DNA of 5,528 bases from Propionibacteriaceae bacterium (GTDB lineage: Bacteria; Actinomycetota; Actinomycetes; Propionibacteriales; Propionibacteriaceae): positions 11,818 through 17,345 of the forward strand of contig PMBM01000166.1 of NCBI GenBank assembly GCA_003153855.1. The letters are read 5' to 3'. Position 1 is the stretch's first letter. Every line of letters starts with the position of its first letter. Below, piece after piece: positions 1 through 5,528 of the stretch. The translations under genes and the position numbers were made by a program. Below the pieces are notes generated by a model. The model was not told where the DNA came from and ran no database searches. It saw only the letters and a program-made list of their open reading frames with translations.

Positions 1-1815
1 CAGCAGTGGACGCCGCAGTGGCAGGCGCCGGTCCCGCCGCAGCCGCCCGTACAGCCCAAGCCCCCGAAAGTGCCCAAGCGCCGTACGGTCGCCACGCTCG
101 TGTGGTGCCTCGTGCTCCTGGCCGGGCTGCTTGTCGCTGGGTCGCACGGAGTGAGCGGAACGGGGCGATCCTCCGCGGCGCTCGCCATGGTGGGCGCGGA
201 CGGGTACACCGAGTGGTTCACCTCCGGCGGCGCGCAGGCGCAGGTCGGATCCGGGACGTGGGCCCGTGGGCACGGTGTGTACGACCTCGGCAGCTCAGGC
301 CCGGACCCGATGGGATGGTGGGCGATCCACACGCCGCTCGACCCGTCGACCGTGGACATGGCGCGGTTCTCGTGGACGATGGGAAGCACACCAGCCACGG
401 CGGTCCACGGCGACGACCTCTTCTCACTGGCCGACGGAGTGGTGCGCCGCGAGGTCCTCACCGACGGCAAGAACTCCATCATCTACAAGGGGGGACTGTT
501 GGAGCTGCCCGAGGACGTGCACGCCGGCGGCACCTGGGAGTCCTCCGGAACGATCATCGTCATGACGAACGGCCTACCCGGCGGCTCCGGCCCGTACACG
601 GCCCAGGGCGCGGCGGCCACACCCCCCGAGGCGGACCTGGCGGCGGCGGGGTGCCTCGACACCACGCTCGCGGAGACGTACGGAACGGCCAAGCTCTCCA
701 CGTCTCGGACCTGGTGCCCCGGCCGAGGCATGGTCCGTTTCGTGGAGGACAACCTGCAGCATCAGATCGGAGCGGTGCCGGCCCTGTCCTACCCGATCGC
801 GGCGGACGTCTTCGACTGGAGCCGAGCGAGCGGAGCGACCGGGAAGACCACGACGCTGGACCCGGTGGGGACATCCCTGCTGTCACCGCTGTACGCGTCG
901 CGGCCTGGCGAGCTGCCTGACGGAACGGTGGTTGCCGGACTCCGGACCGGCAACGACGTCGTGGCGATCAACCCGACCGCGACCACCGGCACCATCGATC
1001 ACACCATGTGGCGTGCTCATCCGGGTGGCGCCCTGCTCACATGCGTGACGCTGGGGCAGGTCACCGTGGCGACGACGAGTGAGCGGCACGTCGTCGCGTA
1101 CGGCCCGACGGGGGTGGTCATGTGGATCGTCTCCACCCCGGACTCGGTCGACCAGCCGGCGATCGCGTTCGGCGGCCAGGTCGTGGTGACGTCCGTCGAC
1201 GGCACCGTGATGGCGCTGGACCCGTCGACCGGTCACGAGGTGTGGCGCGCCAAGACACCGGGCGAGCTCGCGCTGGGGCCAGTTGCCTCCGGCGACACCA
1301 TGGTCGTCGTCGACGAGATCGGCACGACTGTGGCGTTCGGCCGCGATGGCCAGGAGCAGTGGCGATCGACGGAGTTCCCCGCGGCGGCATTCGCGATCTC
1401 GGGTGGCGTGGTCGTCGTGACCGAGCGGGGCGCGGGGACTCTTCGGGGCTATGACGTGGCCACCGGGAACAAGCTGTGGCGCGCGTGGGGCCCTTCGTCT
1501 CTCCTGTCCCTCTCGGACCTGGACGGAGTCGTGGTCGCGTTCCTGGGCCGCGAGGGCGCCGAGACCTTCGACCCCGCCACCGGCAACCTGCTGTGGACGA
1601 TCAACCGGAAGACCCTCGACCTTCTCGTGGTCGGCAACCGAGCAGTCGTGGCGACGACGGACAGCGTCATAGTGCTGGGCCGCGACGGCACCGAGGTCGC
1701 GCGGGTCCCCCACGGACTGGGTCACCTGCCGCAGATCAACGTCTTCATCGCGGCGAGTCCGAGCACGCTGGACGCCATCACCACCGCCGAGATGTTCCGG
1801 GAGGCCCTGTCGTGA
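1..1815 (+). CDS. Membrane-anchored PQQ-type beta-propeller protein (5' end missing)
   Basis: The frame is open from the first base to a TGA at 1813-1815 (604 residues seen), so the start lies upstream. Residues 1-28 are Pro/Gln-rich and end in a basic patch (K23, K26, R27, R28). A hydrophobic helix follows at about 29-47. This implies a cytoplasmic tail with the rest outside the membrane. Residues about 55-290 form a domain I do not recognise, rich in Trp, Gly and Asp, with a cysteine pair at 218 and 239. From about 315 to the end there are PQQ-like blade motifs of the form 'ALDPSTGHEVWR' or 'AFGRDGQEQWR'. Their Trp residues lie at 337, 375, 415, 454, 493 and 532, and a seventh motif near 559-568 has Ala in place of Trp. 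Such propellers usually act as binding scaffolds, and real PQQ or enzyme activity cannot be claimed here. A GTG at 70 could be a start, but it would remove the in-frame proline-rich tail. The gene is coupled to the membrane protein downstream. The fold is a firm call and the function is unknown. Confidence 0.85.
   Translation, partial: QQWTPQWQAPVPPQPPVQPKPPKVPKRRTVATLVWCLVLLAGLLVAGSHGVSGTGRSSAALAMVGADGYTEWFTSGGAQAQVGSGTWARGHGVYDLGSSGPDPMGWWAIHTPLDPSTVDMARFSWTMGSTPATAVHGDDLFSLADGVVRREVLTDGKNSIIYKGGLLELPEDVHAGGTWESSGTIIVMTNGLPGGSGPYTAQGAAATPPEADLAAAGCLDTTLAETYGTAKLSTSRTWCPGRGMVRFVEDNLQHQIGAVPALSYPIAADVFDWSRASGATGKTTTLDPVGTSLLSPLYASRPGELPDGTVVAGLRTGNDVVAINPTATTGTIDHTMWRAHPGGALLTCVTLGQVTVATTSERHVVAYGPTGVVMWIVSTPDSVDQPAIAFGGQVVVTSVDGTVMALDPSTGHEVWRAKTPGELALGPVASGDTMVVVDEIGTTVAFGRDGQEQWRSTEFPAAAFAISGGVVVVTERGAGTLRGYDVATGNKLWRAWGPSSLLSLSDLDGVVVAFLGREGAETFDPATGNLLWTINRKTLDLLVVGNRAVVATTDSVIVLGRDGTEVARVPHGLGHLPQINVFIAASPSTLDAITTAEMFREALS
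1799..1804 (+). promoter_or_regulatory. Ribosome binding site for the polytopic membrane protein
   Basis: GGGAGG lies 7 bases before the GTG at 1812, inside the last codons of the propeller gene. It fixes the GTG as the start and makes the 4-base GTGA overlap a likely case of translational coupling. Confidence 0.7.
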
Positions 1816-3542
1816 CGGTCGAGGCGGAGGAGCGGGTGGACCAGCGGGCCATGCACCCGGTGGTGCGGGCTGTACGGCGGGCGCTCGAGGTCACCTTCGC
1901 CGAGCCCATCGCCGACGGGCGCCCGATCCCCTCTCGCTGGCCGGCAGGGATGGCGGTGATCGGATGGGCAACGGGTGCACTCATTGTCGTTCTCGCTGCC
2001 ATATCGGTGTTCGCCGGTGTCCTGCGGGCCCACTTCCCGTTCATCCCGTCCCAGGCGACGAACCGGTCGATCCCCGGGATCCTCCTCCCCGTCTTCGTCG
2101 CGGCGGTCGTCTGGACGCTGGGTCTGGCGCACTGCGCACTGATCCGGCTCGCGTGGTACATCAAGCTTCCAGGGCTCGCCGTGGCCATCACGGGGATGGC
2201 GGGCCTCGCCCTGTTCTCGCAGGGGCGCGTCCTGGTGATCGCCGTGGCCGCGGTCAGCTATCTCGCGGTGATCGTCATCGTGTTCGCGAGGCGGCGCGCC
2301 CCATACGTGTGGTGGGAGTTCCCGCTGATCACGACCCTCATTGGGATCAGCTGGCTGGTCATCCTCATCGCGCCCGGGGTGGGAGCGCTGATCGCGCTCG
2401 ACACACGGCTCGTCGGCATCGAGGCTCAGCTGACCGACTTCGCCGCAGTCGCCATGCCTGCGCTGATCGCCGCCGGCGTCGCACCGGCGCTCATTACTGT
2501 GTCGGCAGCCGAGGCAGTCGCCGTACGTCCGGTACCGCGCGTCCTGACGATCATCGGCGTCGTTGTCGTCGTCGCGTGGCGACTCTTCACGACAATCCAG
2601 ACCGTGTCGGGGGACCCTCTCGAGCAGGGCTCGGAAGCTCTCCTCGGGGCGGTGGTCACGCTGGGCCTGACTGCGCTCGCACTCATCCTTGTGTGGCGTC
2701 TGTCACCGCGCCACGAGGTCGTACGACCCGGGGAGCTGCCGGAGCTGTGGACCGCGTGGTCGTTTCCGGTCGCGATGCTGCTCACGGGCATCGTCGTGCT
2801 CATGGTTCCCGTCACGTGGTTCTACGGCATCTGGACGCTGCTCCATCTGCCGGGTGAGTCGGTGGTCAGCACGAGCTTCGACGCCGTCTGGCAGGTGGTG
2901 AACTCCTCGGGGTGGCGAGCAGTCCCGGGTGTTGGGCTGGGGATCGGCGGGATCGTTCTCGCACGACGCGGACGCCTCGGCGAAGCGAGCCTGCTGGCGG
3001 CCGTCTGCGTGTACGCCGTTACCGGTGCTCTCGGAGGTCTCCTTCCTCCCGGCATGTCGCGAGCGCGTACCCCCGAAGCGATCGCAGCGGTCACCTCGTG
3101 GCTCGCCATCGCGTTGCTTGTCGTCCTGTTCCTGGCACGGCGATTGACCAGGCAGCGGTTGGTGGGCCTGCTGACGGTGCTGCTCGTGGGCGGCCTCTAC
3201 ACGTACCGCAACGCTCTCGACGATCCCGTGAGCGCGATCCTCGGCTACGCGGGGCTCGGCGTCGCACTGTTCGGGTTGATCTGGCAGGCGCTCACAGGTG
3301 CGCACTTCACGCGCGAGGGCAGCAGACGCTTCCCCGAACCGACGCGCATCTTCGCCTACCTCGCCAACACCCTGTTCGCGTTCGCCATCGTCGCGTTCGT
3401 CGCGGCCACGCGCGTACAGCTCGGGCTCGCGTTGTCGGACCTCGATGCCACGGGCGACTCGGCGCTCGGTACCCCGCTGCTGATCGCTGCGACGGTCTTG
3501 GGACTGTGGTACGGCTTCGGGGCGGAGGAGTCGTCTGATTGA
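1812..3542 (+). CDS. Polytopic membrane protein, family not recognised (about 14-16 helices)
   Basis: This gene encodes 576 residues from a GTG whose bases overlap the TGA of the preceding gene. The frame extends further upstream, but only as a shadow inside the propeller gene, and the GTG has a well-placed GGGAGG. Residues 1-44 are charged and probably cytoplasmic. Hydrophobic helices then lie at roughly 45-70, 86-110, 115-136, 139-159, 166-196 (possibly two), 208-234, 243-262, 277-297, 316-345, 372-386 (weak), 391-412, 423-443, 450-464, 473-494, 514-535 and 552-571. Short basic loops such as the RRR at 160-162 and the RRLTRQR at 443-449 suggest cytoplasmic faces. I see no ATP-binding site, metalloprotease motif or transporter signature, so no function is assigned. 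It probably acts in the cytoplasmic membrane with the propeller protein encoded just before it; that is inferred from gene order only. A NagD-like phosphatase gene overlaps its end. Confidence 0.85.
   Translation: MTVEAEERVDQRAMHPVVRAVRRALEVTFAEPIADGRPIPSRWPAGMAVIGWATGALIVVLAAISVFAGVLRAHFPFIPSQATNRSIPGILLPVFVAAVVWTLGLAHCALIRLAWYIKLPGLAVAITGMAGLALFSQGRVLVIAVAAVSYLAVIVIVFARRRAPYVWWEFPLITTLIGISWLVILIAPGVGALIALDTRLVGIEAQLTDFAAVAMPALIAAGVAPALITVSAAEAVAVRPVPRVLTIIGVVVVVAWRLFTTIQTVSGDPLEQGSEALLGAVVTLGLTALALILVWRLSPRHEVVRPGELPELWTAWSFPVAMLLTGIVVLMVPVTWFYGIWTLLHLPGESVVSTSFDAVWQVVNSSGWRAVPGVGLGIGGIVLARRGRLGEASLLAAVCVYAVTGALGGLLPPGMSRARTPEAIAAVTSWLAIALLVVLFLARRLTRQRLVGLLTVLLVGGLYTYRNALDDPVSAILGYAGLGVALFGLIWQALTGAHFTREGSRRFPEPTRIFAYLANTLFAFAIVAFVAATRVQLGLALSDLDATGDSALGTPLLIAATVLGLWYGFGAEESSD
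3524..3530 (+). promoter_or_regulatory. Ribosome binding site supporting a TTG start for the HAD phosphatase
   Basis: GGAGGAG lies 8 bases before a TTG at 3539, but 20 bases before the in-frame ATG at 3551. Normal spacing therefore favours the TTG, which also overlaps the upstream stop as TTGA, copying the GTGA junction one gene earlier. If the ATG were used, the protein would be four residues shorter and lose nothing of the domain. Confidence 0.6.
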
Positions 3543-4348
3543 CTGGTGTCATGCCTCTGACTGACCCGCCTGTCGCCGCGTGGCTCACCGACATGGACGG
3601 CGTCCTGGTGCACGAGGAGGACCCGCTCCCCGGCGGCTCGGAGTTCATCGAGACGCTGAAGGCAGCCGGGCTGCCGTTCATGGTCCTCACGAACAACTCG
3701 ATGTACACGCCGCGTGACCTGCGCGCGAGGCTCCTCGCGTCGGGCATCGACGTCCCGGAGCACGCGATCTGGACCTCCGGCCAGGCGACCGCGAAGTTCA
3801 TCGCGGAGCAGGAACCCGGCGCGACCTGCTTCGTCATCGGCGAGGCCGGTCTCACCACGGCGATGCACGAGGCGGGGCTGACCCTGTCGGAGCGGAACCC
3901 GGACTACGTCGTGCTGGGCGAGACGAGGACGTACGGCTTCGAGGCGATCACCCGTGCGATCAGGCTTATCGAGTCGGGGTCGCGTTTCATTGCGACCAAC
4001 CCCGATCCGAGTGGCCCGAGCGCTTGGGGCACCCTGCCGGCGACCGGCGCAGTGGCCGCACTCATCCAGGCGGCGACCAACCGCAAGCCCTACTTCGTGG
4101 GCAAGCCGAACCCGTTCATGATGCGGTCTGCCTTGCGCGCCATCGACGCGCACGCCAGCACCACGATGATGGTGGGGGATCGCATGGACACCGACGTCAT
4201 CTCCGGCCTCGAGGCCGGCCTGCGTACGATCCTCGTCCTCACCGGCTCCACGAAGCGCGAGCAGGTCGACACGTTCCCGTACCGGCCCACGCTCGTCGTC
4301 GACTCGATCGCCGACGTCGTACCGCTGATCAAGCCGCTGCCCGTTTGA
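3539..4348 (+). CDS. nagD: HAD-superfamily (subclass IIA) phosphatase, NagD-like
   Basis: The product is a 269-residue cytoplasmic phosphohydrolase, near the size of E. coli NagD (about 250). All HAD motifs are visible: DMDGV with nucleophile D18 and acid/base D20; LTNN with T51 (motif II); the GKPNP lysine K189 (motif III); and GDRMDTD with D214 and D219 for magnesium (motif IV). The region between motifs II and III is the size of a C2 cap. It carries NagD-like stretches, including LGETRTY (126-132), FIATNPD (150-156) and RKPYFVGKP (182-190), and TILVLTG follows motif IV. E. coli NagD dephosphorylates nucleotides, especially UMP. The real substrate here could be another sugar or nucleotide phosphate, since HAD-IIA members vary. 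There is no aminosugar gene nearby, unlike the E. coli nag operon. Start: TTG at 3539, with ATG at 3551 as the alternative. Its 3' end overlaps the convergent gene by 20 bases. Confidence 0.9.
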   Translation: MTGVMPLTDPPVAAWLTDMDGVLVHEEDPLPGGSEFIETLKAAGLPFMVLTNNSMYTPRDLRARLLASGIDVPEHAIWTSGQATAKFIAEQEPGATCFVIGEAGLTTAMHEAGLTLSERNPDYVVLGETRTYGFEAITRAIRLIESGSRFIATNPDPSGPSAWGTLPATGAVAALIQAATNRKPYFVGKPNPFMMRSALRAIDAHASTTMMVGDRMDTDVISGLEAGLRTILVLTGSTKREQVDTFPYRPTLVVDSIADVVPLIKPLPV

Positions 4349-5033
4349 GACGTCGCGCCAGCAGGATCAGCCAGACGGCGGTCGGGATGAGCGAGAGCAT
4401 CGCCAGCACCAGACCGACCGGCCCGGTGTTCGGGGGTACCAGCATGGTCACCGCCGTGATCACCCCGACGACTCCGACAGCCCTGCCGAGGATCTCGTAC
4501 CGCCACAGCGGCACGGAGAACAGCATCGTGCTGACCGCACCCAGGACGTAGCTCAGCCCGAACGTACCGCCGTTGTACATGGTCAGCAGCACCTGCCCCG
4601 AGGCGACCAACGCGGCGCGCTGCGGCTCGGCCGCGGACGCGTACTGCGAGCTCAGCATCCACATCGAGAACGTCGCCTCACGCGAGACGAGGAACAGCAG
4701 AAGGCTGAACAGGCCGAGTACGAGCCCGAGCAGCGCCAAGGTGTTCGACCGGCGCCCGACGAGCACGTACAGCGACAGGTACAGGGGGATCATCGCCAGG
4801 TAGTCGACGATCAGCAGCAGGTCGAGGTCCACGAGCCCGAGGAACGGGTTGCGCTGGAAGAGGTCGAAGTAGCCGAGGACGGTCTGCGGGGGAGGGCTCA
4901 GCAGGAAGACCAGTGCCTGCAGCGGGATCAGGCAGACCACGGCCACCGCAGTGACGGACGCCAGGCGGAACAGAGGGACCCAGGACGACTCGGTCGCGAC
5001 GGACCCAGAACCCGTTGCATCGGTCGCGCTCAT
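4329..5033 (-). CDS. Six-helix membrane protein, DUF4386-like
   Basis: The product is 234 residues, read from the ATG at 5033 down to a TGA at 4331-4329. The first 20 residues are polar (Ser/Thr/Gly-rich). Hydrophobic helices follow at about 24-46, 72-92, 97-116, 157-177, 180-200 and 203-226, and a basic tail (RRLKR) ends the protein, probably in the cytoplasm. The loop after helix 1 holds the stretch [12 protein letters not shown] (56-67), which leads into [10 protein letters not shown] remember this pattern from the DUF4386 family of uncharacterised bacterial membrane proteins; the assignment is from memory of the pattern, not a search. No catalytic motif is visible and the function is unknown. 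The ATG has only a weak GGGG-containing leader 6 bases upstream. A much better ribosome site lies farther upstream but serves another frame. The gene is divergent from the peroxidase gene and convergent with the phosphatase gene. Confidence 0.8.
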   Translation of the reverse strand: MSATDATGSGSVATESSWVPLFRLASVTAVAVVCLIPLQALVFLLSPPPQTVLGYFDLFQRNPFLGLVDLDLLLIVDYLAMIPLYLSLYVLVGRRSNTLALLGLVLGLFSLLLFLVSREATFSMWMLSSQYASAAEPQRAALVASGQVLLTMYNGGTFGLSYVLGAVSTMLFSVPLWRYEILGRAVGVVGVITAVTMLVPPNTGPVGLVLAMLSLIPTAVWLILLARRLKRAAA

Positions 5034-5079
5034 GGTGACCCCATCGTCGCACTTTCGCCACGGCCGTTGGCCTCCTTCG

Positions 5080-5107
5080 GGGAATAGGAGCGGGGCGCCG
5101 AGCCTTG
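5080..5107 (+). promoter_or_regulatory. Possible SigR/SigH-type (disulfide stress) promoter of the peroxidase gene
   Basis: GGGAATA at 5080-5086 matches the -35 element known for Streptomyces SigR and mycobacterial SigH (GGGAAT or GGAAYA). Exactly 18 bases after GGAAT comes CTTG (5104-5107), where the consensus has GTT. The -10 thus has one mismatch at a position that is normally conserved. Transcription would begin near 5112-5114, giving a leader of about 20 bases with the ribosome site inside it. The location before a thiol peroxidase suits this regulon, but the call remains tentative. Confidence 0.35.
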
Positions 5108-5121
5108 TCCACAGCGACACC

Positions 5122-5128
5122 GGAGGAG
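5122..5128 (+). promoter_or_regulatory. Ribosome binding site of the peroxidase gene
   Basis: GGAGGAG ends 5 bases before the ATG at 5134 and fixes that start. Confidence 0.75.
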
Positions 5129-5133
5129 AACAC

Positions 5134-5528
5134 ATGACCCTGCAGGACTTTTCGGCCACCACCATCACGGGCAAGGACCAGGCGCTGGGGGACTACCTCG
5201 GCAAGGTGGTGCTGGTCGTCAACACCGCCTCCAAGTGCGGCTTCACGCCCCAGTTCGCCGGGCTGGAGAAGCTGTACGACGACCTGGCGGATCAGGGTCT
5301 CGTCGTCCTGGGCTTCCCGTGCGACCAGTTCGCGAACCAGGAGTTCGACAACGACAAGGAAACGGCTGAGTACTGCCAGCTGAACTACGGCGTCTCGTTC
5401 CCGATGTTCCACAAGATCGACGTCAACGGCAGCGACGCCCACCCGCTGTTCACGTGGCTGCGCAAGGAGAAGGGCGGCTTCCTCGGCGACGCGATCAAGT
5501 GGAACTTCACGAAGTTCCTCGTGAACCG
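5134..5528 (+). CDS. Glutathione peroxidase family protein, probably a thioredoxin-dependent peroxidase (3' end missing)
   Basis: 131 residues are present, of about 160 usual for the family; the window ends before the stop. It reduces hydrogen peroxide and organic hydroperoxides in the cytoplasm. The peroxidatic cysteine is C35 in [10 protein letters not shown]69 in the [10 protein letters not shown] segment and W123-N124 in KWNFTKFL complete the catalytic tetrad. C81 lies 46 residues after C35, the same spacing as the peroxidatic and resolving cysteines of yeast Gpx3 (36/82) and Drosophila GPx (45/91). C63 matches the third conserved cysteine. This layout indicates a 2-Cys enzyme reduced by thioredoxin rather than glutathione, as expected where mycothiol replaces glutathione. 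It has Cys, not selenocysteine. Asp64 replaces the common Asn of FPCNQF, and F71 stands where Pro is common. A possible SigR/SigH box lies upstream. The family call is near certain; the reductant is inferred. Confidence 0.95.
   Translation, partial: MTLQDFSATTITGKDQALGDYLGKVVLVVNTASKCGFTPQFAGLEKLYDDLADQGLVVLGFPCDQFANQEFDNDKETAEYCQLNYGVSFPMFHKIDVNGSDAHPLFTWLRKEKGGFLGDAIKWNFTKFLVN

Larger units (their letters stand above)
5034..5133. promoter_or_regulatory. Divergent intergenic region between DUF4386-like and peroxidase genes
   Basis: This is the only non-coding gap in the window, 100 bases long, and it must hold the 5' signals of both flanking genes unless transcription comes from elsewhere. 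On the + strand it holds a GGGAAT box, a CTTG 18 bases later and a strong ribosome site for the peroxidase. On the - strand the best -35-like hexamer is TGGACA (5111-5106), but no convincing -10 follows it at normal spacing. Confidence 0.6.

Noticed and set aside
70..72. GTG as the true start of the propeller gene
   Set aside because: The same frame is open to the window edge and encodes a Pro/Gln-rich tail typical of actinobacterial anchored proteins. No good ribosome site precedes this GTG.
338..1233. Similar short stretches, ACCCGTCGACC, at about 342 and 1220
   Set aside because: Both are ordinary codons for Asp-Pro-Ser-Thr in the same gene and too short to be a meaningful repeat.
883..1725. 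280-codon open frame on the - strand inside the propeller gene
   Set aside because: The translation is rich in Arg, His, Asp and Gly with no domain, as expected for the antisense shadow of a G+C-rich gene. The + strand frame has clear propeller repeats.
1476..1811. Upstream in-frame extension of the polytopic membrane protein
   Set aside because: This stretch reads as Arg/Gly/Pro-rich shadow of the propeller gene. The GTG at 1812 has a proper ribosome site and the overlap junction.
3356..4153. 265-codon open frame on the - strand across the phosphatase gene
   Set aside because: Arg-rich shadow translation with no motif. The sense strand encodes a complete set of HAD motifs.
5074..5111. Sigma-70-type promoter on the - strand (TGGACA ... 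TATTCC)
   Set aside because: The spacer is 19 bases and the -10 hexamer lacks the conserved final T; too weak to list.
4678..5442. 254-codon open frame on the - strand across the peroxidase and DUF4386-like genes
   Set aside because: It is antisense to a clear peroxidase and out of frame with a clear membrane protein. Its sequence is Arg/Val/Pro-rich with no domain.

Overview
The window is G+C-rich DNA with third codon positions almost always G or C, GTG and TTG starts, strong purine-rich ribosome binding sites and 4-base stop/start overlaps. This points to a high-G+C Gram-positive bacterium (Actinomycetota). No feature allows a safe genus call. Nearly every base is coding. There are five protein genes and one intergenic gap of about 100 bases, and I see no RNA genes, mobile elements or CRISPR.

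Left part (1-4348, + strand): three genes packed head to tail, each overlapping the next by 4 bases, which suggests one translationally coupled operon. The first, cut by the window start, is a membrane-anchored protein. It has a Pro/Gln-rich cytoplasmic tail, one transmembrane helix, an unrecognised extracellular domain, and then a PQQ-type (quinoprotein-like) beta-propeller whose blades repeat about every 39 residues. The second is a 576-residue membrane protein with about 14-16 helices and no family I recognise. The third is a HAD-superfamily phosphatase of the NagD type, with all four HAD motifs intact, probably starting at a TTG. The first two look like partners in an undescribed envelope system. 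The phosphatase may only share the transcript.

Middle part (4329-5033, - strand): a 234-residue, six-helix membrane protein resembling the DUF4386 family. It converges on the phosphatase gene, and the two reading frames overlap by 20 bases at their 3' ends, leaving no room for a terminator between them.

Right part (5034-5528): a 100-base divergent intergenic region leads to a glutathione-peroxidase-family gene, cut by the window end. Its cysteine spacing is that of the thioredoxin-dependent 2-Cys type, which fits actinobacteria because they mostly lack glutathione. Upstream of it is a GGGAAT box with a near-match to the -10 element of the disulfide-stress sigma factors SigR/SigH.

The best candidate for something undescribed is the propeller plus polytopic membrane protein pair. 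The ordinary parts are the NagD-like phosphatase, the DUF4386-like protein and the peroxidase.
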